From positions 1 through 47,281 of IMG/VR virus record IMGVR_UViG_3300023198_000838: a DNA stretch of 47,281 bases; one strand, written 5' to 3'. Positions 32,007 through 40,038 of this stretch are shown here, one piece after another (the first letter of the stretch is position 1; the number at the start of each line of letters is the position of its first letter). The translations under genes were made by a program, and so were the position numbers. The notes under the pieces were generated by a model. That model was not told where the DNA came from and did no database searches. It saw nothing but the letters and a program-made list of their open reading frames with translations. This DNA comes from a virus.

Positions 32007-32473
32007 TTCACTTTCCTCCACCGCCGGCGCCATTCCTTCAGGCGCTGTTTTATTTTCTTCCTGGTCCGCTCTGTCCCCCGGCAACCCCCGGAGGCGTAAT
32101 AGACGGAGCCGCGTTCAAGTGACCCGCATTTCTTGCGTCCTGCATCGAGTAGCATCGCCCCACAAAAAATATTCCACTTGCGAGTAAACACATTGTATCC
32201 CTTGGCCTCACACTGTTTTCTGGCCTTCCCGTGTACCTGAAAATAGCCAATCTCATTTAGCACAACACCCCATTTATTGGGAATCTTACCAACGGCATTA
32301 TGTTTCAATGAACTCTCACGATATGCCCAGTAGACCAGCAACGACGGCTCGAGGTTGTACCGTTTTCCCGCCGTCTCGAAATATCCTGCCACCTCGGCAA
32401 GCAGCTCCGGATCCTTGTTGAGCTCGTGGCGCGGCGTCATGATGATGAGCGATAGGATGAAGGCTTTAAGCAT
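32003..32473 (-). CDS. Lytic transglycosylase-type endolysin (SLT fold)
   Basis: A lysozyme-like wall hydrolase. A short hydrophobic N-terminus (MLKAFILSLIIM) suggests a signal anchor. The catalytic region shows LVYWAYRESSLKHNAVG with the catalytic Glu in RESS, followed by GYFQV, as in soluble transglycosylases. The C-terminal end is strongly basic. The ATG at 32473 overlaps the stop of the two-helix protein as TGATG; the ATG at 32479 is an alternative. With 156 residues it is the size of a simple endolysin. It should cut glycan strands to release phage. Confidence 0.85.
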   Translation of the reverse strand: MLKAFILSLIIMTPRHELNKDPELLAEVAGYFETAGKRYNLEPSLLVYWAYRESSLKHNAVGKIPNKWGVVLNEIGYFQVHGKARKQCEAKGYNVFTRKWNIFCGAMLLDAGRKKCGSLERGSVYYASGGCRGTERTRKKIKQRLKEWRRRWRKVK

Positions 32474-32643
32474 CACCATGCCCCATTTTTATATAACATT
32501 ATTGCAGCGCTTAAAATTAAAGCTACACTAAATACAAATAGCGGAAATAAAGGATACCAAACGAGTTTGTATAAAGATAAAATAAGGCATATAAAACCAA
32601 AGCACATCACGAAAATCAACAATGTAGCTGTAACTGTAACCAT
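32473..32643 (-). CDS. Two-helix membrane protein, holin candidate
   Basis: A 56-residue protein, MVTVTATLLIFVMCFGFICL to KNGAW, made of two hydrophobic stretches (about 3-23 and 29-50) around a short YKLVWYP turn. A GGAGG ribosome binding site precedes the ATG. It is directly upstream of, and TGATG-coupled to, the endolysin gene, the usual place for a holin. This fits a small class II holin that forms pores in the inner membrane. The A+T content is higher than in neighbouring genes. The function is inferred from membrane topology and context. Confidence 0.7.
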   Translation of the reverse strand: MVTVTATLLIFVMCFGFICLILSLYKLVWYPLFPLFVFSVALILSAAIMLYKNGAW

Positions 32644-32837
32644 CACTCCACCTCCGTAATCGTTTTGAATCCCTCAGTTATCGTTTCAACTGCGTTGCAT
32701 TCGATGACTATATCTTTAAAAGAATGCGAAACACAGAACCTACAATTGGCACAAGATGTCGATCCGATCATTCGGTTGATAAAAGCCGGGCATTGGTCCA
32801 TGCAAAAGGCCCCGTGTTTTTTGTATCTGATTTTCAT
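32643..32837 (-). CDS. Cysteine-rich small protein
   Basis: A 64-residue protein with cysteines in FCMDQC and SCANCRFC, so a metal site is likely. The ATG at 32837 follows AAGGAGGT; a GTG just upstream is possible. The stop overlaps the holin candidate's start as TGATG. It lies in the string of small leftward genes between replication and lysis functions. No family was recognised. Confidence 0.6.
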   Translation of the reverse strand: MKIRYKKHGAFCMDQCPAFINRMIGSTSCANCRFCVSHSFKDIVIECNAVETITEGFKTITEVE

Positions 32838-33109
32838 CACTCCACCTCCTTAAGCGTGTCGCGCCAGTTGAGGACATAGGCTCTTTCGGCTCCGTTGTCC
32901 GGTGGATCACCTTTGTGTTTATTGATATACCGTGCTGAAAAATCCCATGTTCCGTCATGATATTTTCTGACTGGACGATCTCTATATTGGTAAACATGCC
33001 CAGTGTGATCCACTGCTGCCCATCTGCAACCAGGCCTAACATTGACCACTATCGTGATTTCAACCGTCTCTGTATTGGAATCATCGTATTTTGCGATGTG
33101 TTTTTTCAT
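32837..33109 (-). CDS. Hypothetical protein
   Basis: A 90-residue protein with a beta-rich centre (VEITIVVNVRPGCRWAAVDHTGHVYQY) that could be a small SH3- or OB-like barrel. The start at 33109 overlaps the stop of the zinc-ribbon gene as ATGA; an in-frame ATG at 33130 is possible. It is followed by the cysteine-rich gene with an overlapping stop and start. No function can be given. Confidence 0.6.
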   Translation of the reverse strand: MKKHIAKYDDSNTETVEITIVVNVRPGCRWAAVDHTGHVYQYRDRPVRKYHDGTWDFSARYINKHKGDPPDNGAERAYVLNWRDTLKEVE

Positions 33110-33261
33110 CTCTCTAGTTTCTCCATCCAATCCTCTGGAACATAAAAGTGCACCTCAAAACACTTCGCGTAAGCCGCGGCGTTTTCCTTCGATGTTCTCA
33201 TCCCGCAATCGCAGATCCAGAAATCGCCGCTCGGTTTGAAATCGTGTTTTTTGCAGGTCAC
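33106..33261 (-). CDS. Small zinc-ribbon-like protein
   Basis: A 51-residue protein starting at GTG (33261) in a GTGA overlap with the preceding gene and ending in an ATGA overlap with the next. It begins MTCKKHDFKPSGDFWICDCG, with further His and Cys residues (KCFEVHF), consistent with a single zinc-binding unit. It ends VPEDWMEKLER. Both overlaps argue that it is real in spite of its small size. Confidence 0.6.
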   Translation of the reverse strand: MTCKKHDFKPSGDFWICDCGMRTSKENAAAYAKCFEVHFYVPEDWMEKLER

Positions 33262-33977
33262 TTCTCACCTTCCTTCCAGTCCTCTGGAATCCCGTGGCTC
33301 TCCCTGAATCCGGCGAGCATCGTCTTGACCGTTGATGGGTCGCCGCAATTGCACTCTCTTCCGTTTTTCAACGGCCGGTTACACTTTGCGCACAGTTGCC
33401 ATCCGCCGTATTTTGGATTCCGCTCAGGGAGCTCTGGCATGCACTGGCCGGGGTTGAATTGTCGATATTCCACTGGTGATAGAATTGCCTCGGCCGTCGC
33501 ATAGGAAATACGTCCGGCCTCAAGAGCGGCCCTAATCGCCGGATAGCGGCCCTCCTTGTCATGCCCTAGGCTCACTTGCCAGTTTGCTGGCTCACGGCGG
33601 TCACGGGCCTCCCTGACGAGCCTGGCGTAGGTTTCCTTGAAGGTCATGCGGGCGGCGACCTTGTCATCATCTCCTATTGTTGAAATAGAAGCCGATGACA
33701 TCTCATCAGTCCAGACCACCGTCTCAGCCTCACCCTTCGGCAGCATGCCCCACGCCTCCTCTGCACCGGGGCGCCCGTCGTCGATCCGCTGGATGATGTC
33801 CGATGGCGCCAAGTGGCCCTTGACCTCTTGGAGGCACCGGTCCAGGGCCAGGGATACCCCCTCCTCTGGATACTGATCCAGTAGGCCAATGGTGATTTTC
33901 GCCGCGGCCTCGGAGATCTCCCGGCCACCGATCGCCTCGTATGTGACCGCCAGTTTTTTTATCAAGTCACTATTCAT
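33258..33977 (-). CDS. Replication-associated protein
   Basis: A 239-residue protein directly after the initiator-like gene (ATGA overlap). The N-terminal half has a helical region with EISEAAAKITIGLLDQYPEEGVS and LAPSDIIQRIDDGRPGAEEAW, a phrase I recall from phage proteins of replication modules. The C-terminal part has a zinc-binding segment (LCAKCNRPLKNGRECNCG). Position suggests a helicase-loader-like partner of the initiator, but no AAA+ motif is present. It might be a structural adaptor instead. Confidence 0.6.
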   Translation of the reverse strand: MNSDLIKKLAVTYEAIGGREISEAAAKITIGLLDQYPEEGVSLALDRCLQEVKGHLAPSDIIQRIDDGRPGAEEAWGMLPKGEAETVVWTDEMSSASISTIGDDDKVAARMTFKETYARLVREARDRREPANWQVSLGHDKEGRYPAIRAALEAGRISYATAEAILSPVEYRQFNPGQCMPELPERNPKYGGWQLCAKCNRPLKNGRECNCGDPSTVKTMLAGFRESHGIPEDWKEGEK

Positions 33978-34816
33978 CGGTCTTCTCCTTCGTTCTCAGC
34001 AATGATTTTTGTCCAAACGTCACCGGTGCCCTGGATTCTGTCCCTCTCCCGAGCTTGAGACTGGGTCATCCGGTTGCCGGTCTTCCACTCGGTGTGCATC
34101 TTCTGGGCGTCGCGCTTCAGGAGCTCCAGAGGGTGCCCTCCGCCGGCGTAGGGTTGCGCGTTGGTTGACAGGTAGTAGTGAGCCACCGCCGGCGCGTCAT
34201 CGGCCCCCAGTGCTTCCACAAGCTGAACACAGAGTGAGTTTGTCTTGGCGTTCCTTGGCGGGGCGGTCCCGTAACGGGCCCTATAGGCTCCAGAGTAGGC
34301 ATCCCAGGTGGGGGTGCCCTTGGCGTATCGGGCCTTGGTGATCGCCTTTTTCCGATTGCTCCCCCCTGTGGTACCAGGAGTAAGAGAAAGAAGCTTCGAG
34401 GGGGAAGATCCTAAATCCCCAGATCCAGGATTCTCCCGATGGGCGACAGGGGCGCTTGCGTCCACTGTCAAGTATGACTCTCCCTCTGTCTCTGTCTCTG
34501 GGGTAGCAAGTTGCTTGCATGGTGCTAGCACGTCGCTTGCATCATACTCAACCCAGTGATTTAATTGCCTTAACTGCTCTGCTAGCAACTTGCTAGCAAT
34601 GTGCGTGGTAAGTGCCAGCCTATTGAGATCGGGCAGCGTGCCATCGGTCGAGAACTCGGACGCGGCCAGCCACAACTTGACCAAGGTTTTCACGAGCTCA
34701 CCGGGAAGCTCTTCGAAGTTTGGGTCATTCAGCAGGTCCCTATAGATGCGTATCCACGGAGGGCGCCGATTCTTATAGTGCTGGAATTTTTCCCAGTTCT
34801 TTATTCGATGGGCCAC
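33974..34816 (-). CDS. Replication initiator-like protein (lambda O type)
   Basis: A 280-residue protein. The N-terminal 110 residues (RIKNWEKFQHYKNRRPPWIRIYRDLLNDPNF, LVKTLVKLWLAASE, IASKLLAEQLRQLNHW) look like the winged-helix domain of phage replisome organisers. After a linker rich in Thr/Glu and Ser/Pro comes a helical C-terminal part (NRKKAITKARYAKGTPTWDAYSGAYRARYG). The GTG at 34816 is preferred because GGAGG lies upstream; an ATG at 34852 is possible. TGCTAGCA-type iterons lie inside the coding region, as in lambdoid O genes. Confidence 0.7.
   Translation of the reverse strand: MAHRIKNWEKFQHYKNRRPPWIRIYRDLLNDPNFEELPGELVKTLVKLWLAASEFSTDGTLPDLNRLALTTHIASKLLAEQLRQLNHWVEYDASDVLAPCKQLATPETETEGESYLTVDASAPVAHRENPGSGDLGSSPSKLLSLTPGTTGGSNRKKAITKARYAKGTPTWDAYSGAYRARYGTAPPRNAKTNSLCVQLVEALGADDAPAVAHYYLSTNAQPYAGGGHPLELLKRDAQKMHTEWKTGNRMTQSQARERDRIQGTGDVWTKIIAENEGEDR
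34504..34599. repeat. Iterons inside the initiator gene, possible replication origin
   Basis: TGCTAGCA occurs at 34523-34530, 34580-34587 and 34591-34598, the last two 11 bases apart (one helical turn). TAGCAAGTTGC (34504-34514) and GCAACTTGCTA (34585-34595) form an 11-base perfect inverted repeat. A stretch with more A+T (34556-34576) lies between them. Lambdoid phages place their origin in the same way within gene O. Confidence 0.55.
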
Positions 34817-35044
34817 GTGAGCTTCTCCTCCCAACCAACCATCACAGAACACACATCGAGTGTGAACACCGGTCCCGGAGAATGGGGTAGGATCCCGATA
34901 TGCGTTCTGTGATAGCTGTTTGGTTTACCAATGTTCACTCCTAAACCCTAGCCCCTTTCGGCGGGGATGTCAAACCGACAGCACGAGACACCGCGGTGGA
35001 GAACGGTTAATGCGATGCCCCGCGCTATCGGTTTGACATTTGGA
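34817..35044. promoter_or_regulatory. Structured intergenic region before the initiator gene
   Basis: About 230 bases without a gene, upstream of the initiator. It holds the 10-base perfect inverted repeat ATCACAGAAC (34841-34850) / GTTCTGTGAT (34904-34913) and GTGAACA (34862-34868) / TGTTCAC (34932-34938). A 15-base inverted repeat with one mismatch, TGTCAAACCGACAGC (34968-34982) / GCTATCGGTTTGACA (35024-35038), surrounds the perfect palindrome CACCGCGGTG (34989-34998). TTGGAC-TAT-GTCCAA (35040-35054) spans the stop of the gene before. Likely an operator, terminator or recombination site. Confidence 0.6.
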
Positions 35045-35335
35045 CTATGTCCAATCCCTGTCTTTGACAATATTCCAGGCGCCAGTGATACACTCATCGA
35101 TGTCGATGCTGTTCAGTGTACAAAAACCCATGAGGTGTATTGCGATGTCTCCAACTGCATCCCTGATGTTGTCATCGTGATTTTCGTCGCCACGGATGCC
35201 CTGATGCTTTTTTAAAAATGCATGGGCGAGCTCGCCGACTTCCTCTTGTAGGCCGACCAGGCATTCCCACTTCTCAGCGTTTGGGAAGTTTTTCTTTTGC
35301 CAAACTCCATGCTCTTTTTGTAATTTAGATAGCAT
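35045..35335 (-). CDS. MazG-like nucleotide pyrophosphohydrolase
   Basis: A 96-residue all-helical protein of the MazG type. The metal-binding motif EEVGEL (about 31-36) and the later DAVGDIAIHLMG fit the EExxE...ExxD pattern, with Asp in place of the first Glu in the second part. MazG proteins hydrolyse nucleoside triphosphates and can lower alarmone levels or clean nucleotide pools. It overlaps the start of the gene map's DNA methyltransferase end by eleven bases. The family is clear; the substrate is not. Confidence 0.8.
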   Translation of the reverse strand: MLSKLQKEHGVWQKKNFPNAEKWECLVGLQEEVGELAHAFLKKHQGIRGDENHDDNIRDAVGDIAIHLMGFCTLNSIDIDECITGAWNIVKDRDWT

Positions 35336-36302
35336 CGAATAACCCGACCTGTTCCGTTTTATCTTTGAGATAAATACCGGGCTTGCATTCTTTCATGTTT
35401 GCGATAGCTTGTCGGTAATAGCTGTTTTTCAATTCGATACCGATGCCTCTACGATTGAGCGCAATTGCCGAATACACCTCCGAGCCGACTCCCATAAAAG
35501 GAGTCAAAACCGTCTCCCCTTCGTTGGACCGCAGGGATATAGCCCGGTCAATAACGTCCAGCTGAAGAGGGTGGACGTGTTTCTCATCTTCCGGATCCTT
35601 GCAATCCTGATACGGCAATACGCGGCCCATATCCACATCATCCCATACGGATGAGGCGTATCGTCTCCATATCCAATGTGAAAATTTATTCAACTTTTGG
35701 TCTCCGTCAAACCCTTTGTATTTATGTAATTCGGATGGAATTGGACACTCGCCAGAGTAGTGGTCAAGCCCAGTAGGATGAGCAACCGGAATCTGATTTT
35801 TGCCGTTTTTGCGAAAAATCAAAAGATAGTCTGCCGATGCCACTCCTCCTAATACGGCGTCATCTATAATCGTCTTGTGCGATAAATTTTTTGTCATTGT
35901 GCGATTGCGAACCCATAGCGGCTCTTTCCATATGGTGTGACGAGCTATGTATTTGAATCCGCATTTTTCGTGCAGGCGTATCAGGTCGCCAGGGAAGTCT
36001 ACAAGATGGTCGCATCCAGAATTGCCAGAAGGCACGTCTGTGCAATGCACTGCTGTTATTCGTCCGCTCATGGTCACTCTGGCCAATTCCTCGACCACAA
36101 ATCCGTAGTGCTCAAAAAACTGGTCGTAGTCTCTGCAATTCGAAATGTCTCGCTCATCGCTTGAGTAGTGATACAGTCCGCCAAAAGGAGGAGAGTAAAT
36201 CGACATATGGATTTTATTATCTCCAATGTCGCTCAATACGTCGATGCAATCCCCATTGTACAGGGCGTAGTTATTTTCTATTAATTGGTCTTTTACAGCC
36301 AT
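35325..36302 (-). CDS. DNA methyltransferase, N4/N6 amino type (SPPF)
   Basis: A 325-residue adenine-N6 or cytosine-N4 methyltransferase. The catalytic motif SPPF (37-40) comes first and the AdoMet motif TPFMGVGSE (about 270-278) near the end, which is the beta order. The NGDCIDVL segment before SPPF and the GIGIELKNSYY following motif I are typical. Ser in SPPF favours N4-cytosine, but this cannot be settled by sequence. It overlaps the helicase by ten bases, so the pair is co-expressed. It may protect phage DNA from host restriction. Confidence 0.88.
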   Translation of the reverse strand: MAVKDQLIENNYALYNGDCIDVLSDIGDNKIHMSIYSPPFGGLYHYSSDERDISNCRDYDQFFEHYGFVVEELARVTMSGRITAVHCTDVPSGNSGCDHLVDFPGDLIRLHEKCGFKYIARHTIWKEPLWVRNRTMTKNLSHKTIIDDAVLGGVASADYLLIFRKNGKNQIPVAHPTGLDHYSGECPIPSELHKYKGFDGDQKLNKFSHWIWRRYASSVWDDVDMGRVLPYQDCKDPEDEKHVHPLQLDVIDRAISLRSNEGETVLTPFMGVGSEVYSAIALNRRGIGIELKNSYYRQAIANMKECKPGIYLKDKTEQVGLFDAI

Positions 36303-37660
36303 GATGGCGCCTCCATTATATTGGTATGGTCGTTGATTTTTCTGAAGTCAGTAGAGCGAGACATCTCTGATACCAGATTTGAAAACATCTTCTGAGCAGC
36401 TGTTTTTTTACGCTGCATATTTTGCATAACACGCTCGTCACCCTTGGTCATTACGACATCAACTTTCACAGGTCGTTTTTGACCAAATCTCCAGCACCTA
36501 CGTATTGATTGATAATACTGCTCATACGAGTGAGACGGAAAAAATGTCACATGGTTGCAATGTTGAAGATTGAGACCCCATGCCCCAATTTTCGGCTTTG
36601 AAACTAAAACCCTCGCCTCGCCCTTCGCGAAGGCAGTCAATTTGCGCTCTTTGGCTTCATCGCTATCGCGTCCAGAAACCTGTATACATCCAGGGATTAG
36701 CTTCTCGAGAAGATTCCCCTCATCATTGAGATGACACCAAACCATCGCATAATCATTGTGGTCAACAAGCTCAGCGACGGCCTCACATCTCTCGCCGATA
36801 GTCCGCTTGCGCTCTATTCGTTGCTCATGGAGGTTCGTGGCAGGGATGTCAAATAACATGTCGTCGCGCGGAGCCCTAGCGTCTATCATTATTCTGTTTT
36901 CGGTTAGTTCTGGAAGAATAAATCCATCGTCGTCAAACCCTAGGTCAGACGGATACCTGCATGCCATGGCCCATGAGGTCACCCATCGCCAAAATGGAGA
37001 CTCCGAATGACCCTTGAATCTCCACTTTGGCGCCTCACCATAAAATCGTTTTGTACCCGAATTGTTCAAATCGTTTTTAAAGTATCGGTTAAGCATATCC
37101 ATGAGCCCGATATTTCCGAGAGCTTCGCTTGAGGTGCCTAGTTCGGTGTAGTCGTTTGGGGCCGCAGTTGCCGTTGCGAGTAGCCTATAGCGGACCTTTT
37201 TCAAAAACTCCGTAATCTGATTTTTGTACGCGCCGTTGAATGATTTCAGTATCGATGATTCGTCGCATATGACACCGGAAAAATCGTCAGGTGAAAAATG
37301 ATGCAATCGCTCGTAATTGGTAATCTGTATTGGCGCATTTATGATACCATCCCTAGCTCTAATGCATTCAATACCGAATTTTTCGCCCTCTGTAGTGGTC
37401 TGGTGAGACACTGCCAGAGGTGCCAGTATCAGAACCGGCTTATTTGTGGCGTAGGAAATATTCTGAGCCCACGTGAGTTCCATTATCGTCTTACCAAGAC
37501 CGCAGTCGGCAAAGATGGCAGAGCGTCCCTTGTTAAGTGACCAGCGAACAATATGCTCTTGAAAGTCGAACAAACCATCCGGCGAGAATTTAAACGGAAT
37601 TTCGTCACCAGCGCCGCAATGGTTTTTAGACTCAACAAATTTGCGATATTCAGTAATCAT
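36293..37660 (-). CDS. SF2 (SNF2-like) helicase or translocase
   Basis: A 455-residue DNA-dependent ATPase. Motifs seen: Walker A DCGLGKT (52-58), motif Ia APLAVSHQ, Walker B CDESS (132-136), motif III LLATATAAPND, and motif VI QSIRRCWRFGQKRPV (about residue 389 onward), the latter being SNF2-like. It is coupled to the SPPF methyltransferase gene. Helicase-methyltransferase pairs occur in phages and in host defence loci such as DISARM, though no nuclease partner is present here. The likely role is in phage replication or in helping modification. Confidence 0.87.
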   Translation of the reverse strand: MITEYRKFVESKNHCGAGDEIPFKFSPDGLFDFQEHIVRWSLNKGRSAIFADCGLGKTIMELTWAQNISYATNKPVLILAPLAVSHQTTTEGEKFGIECIRARDGIINAPIQITNYERLHHFSPDDFSGVICDESSILKSFNGAYKNQITEFLKKVRYRLLATATAAPNDYTELGTSSEALGNIGLMDMLNRYFKNDLNNSGTKRFYGEAPKWRFKGHSESPFWRWVTSWAMACRYPSDLGFDDDGFILPELTENRIMIDARAPRDDMLFDIPATNLHEQRIERKRTIGERCEAVAELVDHNDYAMVWCHLNDEGNLLEKLIPGCIQVSGRDSDEAKERKLTAFAKGEARVLVSKPKIGAWGLNLQHCNHVTFFPSHSYEQYYQSIRRCWRFGQKRPVKVDVVMTKGDERVMQNMQRKKTAAQKMFSNLVSEMSRSTDFRKINDHTNIMEAPSWL

Positions 37661-37848
37661 TTATCATCCTCAATCGCCTCGAAAATCAGACCGTCGGCGA
37701 GTGCTTCTGCCACAATCCTAAATGGGAAAGTCATATATGTATTTTCTTGTATAATGAAGTCGCCGAAACAAATTGGCACACCCTCGCGAACCAATTTAAA
37801 CAGCTGCCGCGCGTCCGTGATTTGCTTTCCTCGTTTCATGATTTTCAC
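37657..37848 (-). CDS. Small hypothetical protein
   Basis: A 63-residue protein, basic at its start and with alternating hydrophobic stretches (CFGDFIIQENTYMTFPFRIV). It is ATGA-coupled to both neighbours in the leftward operon, upstream of the helicase. No domain is recognised. Its tight packing is the main support that it is a gene. Confidence 0.55.
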   Translation of the reverse strand: MKIMKRGKQITDARQLFKLVREGVPICFGDFIIQENTYMTFPFRIVAEALADGLIFEAIEDDK

Positions 37849-38330
37849 CTATGCATCGATGCCTCATGGCATCCCTGATCGTATACCTTTTGAAGTTCTG
37901 CTGCTTCTCGTTTCGCTGAGTCAATATCGCCATCCCATATTTTATTGTTAAAATCGCAGTTGACCACAAGGCTCCCTTGTCGCACTTCTACAGTTTTAAC
38001 CGTTGTCTTCTCAGAAAAATACCTGCGTTCTTCTTCATATCTCACACGAACCATTCGCGTGAATCGCTGCTCATGAGTTGGTTTTGTAATTCTGTACGAC
38101 ACAAGTATAATTTCATCACCAATTTCGTAAGGAAACGATTCCAGCATAATCTCGCTTTTACGTTTCATTTCCTCTTCGCGCTTCAATCTTATGGACTCTA
38201 GTCGTGCAATCTCTTCTGGACGATTTGGGCACTTTTTGAGATGGTTATTGTAACCATTTTCGGTTTTCCATTTTGGACGCGGAAACCTTGGATCGCCGCA
38301 TTTGTGTGGGCAATAGAAAAACTTTCTCAT
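37845..38330 (-). CDS. Zinc-finger protein with beta-rich C-terminus
   Basis: A 161-residue protein. The first 37 residues form a C2H2-like finger: FYCPHKC, then GYNNHLKKCP. A strongly charged helix (about 40-65) follows, then beta strands (YEIGDEIILVSYRI, RMVRVRYEEERRYF, VRQGSLVVNCDF) and a final helix. The composition suggests a nucleic-acid-binding adaptor. It lies between the ATPase operon part and the helicase and overlaps both neighbours by four bases. Confidence 0.62.
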   Translation of the reverse strand: MRKFFYCPHKCGDPRFPRPKWKTENGYNNHLKKCPNRPEEIARLESIRLKREEEMKRKSEIMLESFPYEIGDEIILVSYRITKPTHEQRFTRMVRVRYEEERRYFSEKTTVKTVEVRQGSLVVNCDFNNKIWDGDIDSAKREAAELQKVYDQGCHEASMHR

Positions 38331-38632
38331 GCCTCCCCCTTCGCAAGCGCAACCGAACGCGCGTCGGCCTGCTCTTCGGTGTAGCCGAGGGCCGCGAGAG
38401 TGTCAGCTCTAGTCTTGTTGTACAGGTCAGAAATCATCTTGACTGCATCGCGTTTGTACGGCTCGCGGAGTGCGTGGATGAAAAATAGAAGTTGGGGCAC
38501 GATGTAAAATATCTCATCCTCGGAGTGTCCGAGCTCGCGCAGAATTACCTTGGTGTTGTTTATGTGGTCGTCCACTGTTTTAGTTCCGTTCAGTTTTGGT
38601 GAAAAACGAGGACCGGAATGCCAGCCAGCCAT
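38327..38632 (-). CDS. Hypothetical helical protein
   Basis: A 101-residue mostly helical protein (DHINNTKVILRELGHSEDEIFYIVPQLLFFIHAL). It follows the Rad50-like ATPase by a one-base overlap and could be its partner. No nuclease motif is visible, so it is not a Mre11-like subunit. Function is unknown. Confidence 0.6.
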   Translation of the reverse strand: MAGWHSGPRFSPKLNGTKTVDDHINNTKVILRELGHSEDEIFYIVPQLLFFIHALREPYKRDAVKMISDLYNKTRADTLAALGYTEEQADARSVALAKGEA

Positions 38633-40038
38633 TACTCAACCTCCAAGTCGCCATCGGTGACAGCTGCGAAAAATGCTTGAGCTCCGGCGCGCTCGGTCTC
38701 GGCCGCGATAAGCGCGCGGTTTGTCGTGTCGAGCGCCTCGATTCCGTCCATAAACAGCGGTCGAATATCGCCGTCTTTGAACCGGTGGCACGCTATCCTG
38801 ATGGCCGCTGTGATTTGCTGTGCGGTGTTTAGATCTTTCCATTTTACGTTGTTGATTTTGGTACCGTCGGAGATGTCTAGCCCGGGGACGGGAAGGTCTT
38901 TGACCATGGTCGTCTTGTAGGCGTCAAGGGCATCGAGAGCGGCTGTCAGGTGGCGAGATTTCGCCTTGAGCTCGATTGCGTCAGACTCTGACCTGTTGGC
39001 CTGCTCGTGTAGCGCCTCGATGCGGACGGCGTCATTGGCTTGCTCGTGAATGGTCGCTATTTCCGAGACGAGCGCCTCTATGTCGGAATCCATTTTTCGG
39101 ATTTCGTTTCGGTTGATGTACAGGTTTCCTTCAATTTCAGCGGTGTCTATTCCGACTTGTTCGCGGTGGTATTTGAGTTTACCCTGTTCAAAGGCCAGGT
39201 AGTCTTCAAGCTGTTCAGCCATCTCTGCTTGCAATTTCTTTTTGAGCTGAACAGCCCCGAGCTCCACAGCATCCACGGCGGCATTAAACTTCTGGGTTAT
39301 CTCCGCCTTCGCCTCCCTGGCGCGAAGGTCGGCGGCATAGAGCCGGTCAGTCTGCACCTTGCGGAGCTCGGCAAGCTCCTCGTCCTTCCCATCCGACCGC
39401 TCAACCGTCGGGAGCTCGGCGGGGATGGTCAGGCGGATTTCTTTCATGTTCGCCGTTTTGGATTTCTCTGTGACGTTCACTGCGGTCCGGTGCTCGAAAA
39501 CAGTTTTCCGGATAAGGGCGATCTCCTTGAGAGGATGCACGCCTGTGGGAATTGCGTCAAAATCTGAGGGGTTCAGCGACATCATTTCCCACAGGCGCGC
39601 GGGGTTGAATTCGAGGTCGAGTGCCTCGAGGATGAGATCTATCCGCTCTTTTTCCGAGCAGGTGAGGATTCTTACCGGGTTGCTTGCCACCTTGTTCAGG
39701 ATGCCCTCAAGGTATCGCTGAGGAGGTTTAATCGGCTTGAACTCCTGCGTGTTCCCTACCTGTTCAGATATTTTCAAACGGTTGTCTGCCCGGTCGATGA
39801 CGATTTGCCGGCCGTCGTCGTCGAGCACAATGACGGCCTCCGCCGGCTCGTCATCTGGGGCGTCGTTATTTTTGAGCTTGGCCAGGTTTCCGCCCTCGAG
39901 AGCGGCGTGGATTCCTTTCAGGATTGAGCTCTTACCGACACCGTTTCCGCCGCTGATGCGCGTCACGGGACCGGTTACATCAAGTTCGAATCGCTCGAGG
40001 CCAAGGATATTTTTGAGCGTTATTTTTGAGATTTTCAT
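38632..40038 (-). CDS. Rad50/SMC-like AAA ATPase
   Basis: A 468-residue protein with an N-terminal ATPase lobe (KISKITLKNILGLERFELDV, Walker A SGGNGVGKSS at about 29-38), a long coiled-coil middle (about 190-370, rich in Glu/Lys/Ala) and a C-terminal Walker B (PLFMDGIEALD). This is the architecture of RecN/SbcC/Rad50-type proteins, in short form. It probably acts in DNA repair or recombination with the phage's exonuclease and annealing proteins on the opposite strand. It overlaps the promoter-proximal gene by four bases. Confidence 0.82.
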   Translation of the reverse strand: MKISKITLKNILGLERFELDVTGPVTRISGGNGVGKSSILKGIHAALEGGNLAKLKNNDAPDDEPAEAVIVLDDDGRQIVIDRADNRLKISEQVGNTQEFKPIKPPQRYLEGILNKVASNPVRILTCSEKERIDLILEALDLEFNPARLWEMMSLNPSDFDAIPTGVHPLKEIALIRKTVFEHRTAVNVTEKSKTANMKEIRLTIPAELPTVERSDGKDEELAELRKVQTDRLYAADLRAREAKAEITQKFNAAVDAVELGAVQLKKKLQAEMAEQLEDYLAFEQGKLKYHREQVGIDTAEIEGNLYINRNEIRKMDSDIEALVSEIATIHEQANDAVRIEALHEQANRSESDAIELKAKSRHLTAALDALDAYKTTMVKDLPVPGLDISDGTKINNVKWKDLNTAQQITAAIRIACHRFKDGDIRPLFMDGIEALDTTNRALIAAETERAGAQAFFAAVTDGDLEVE

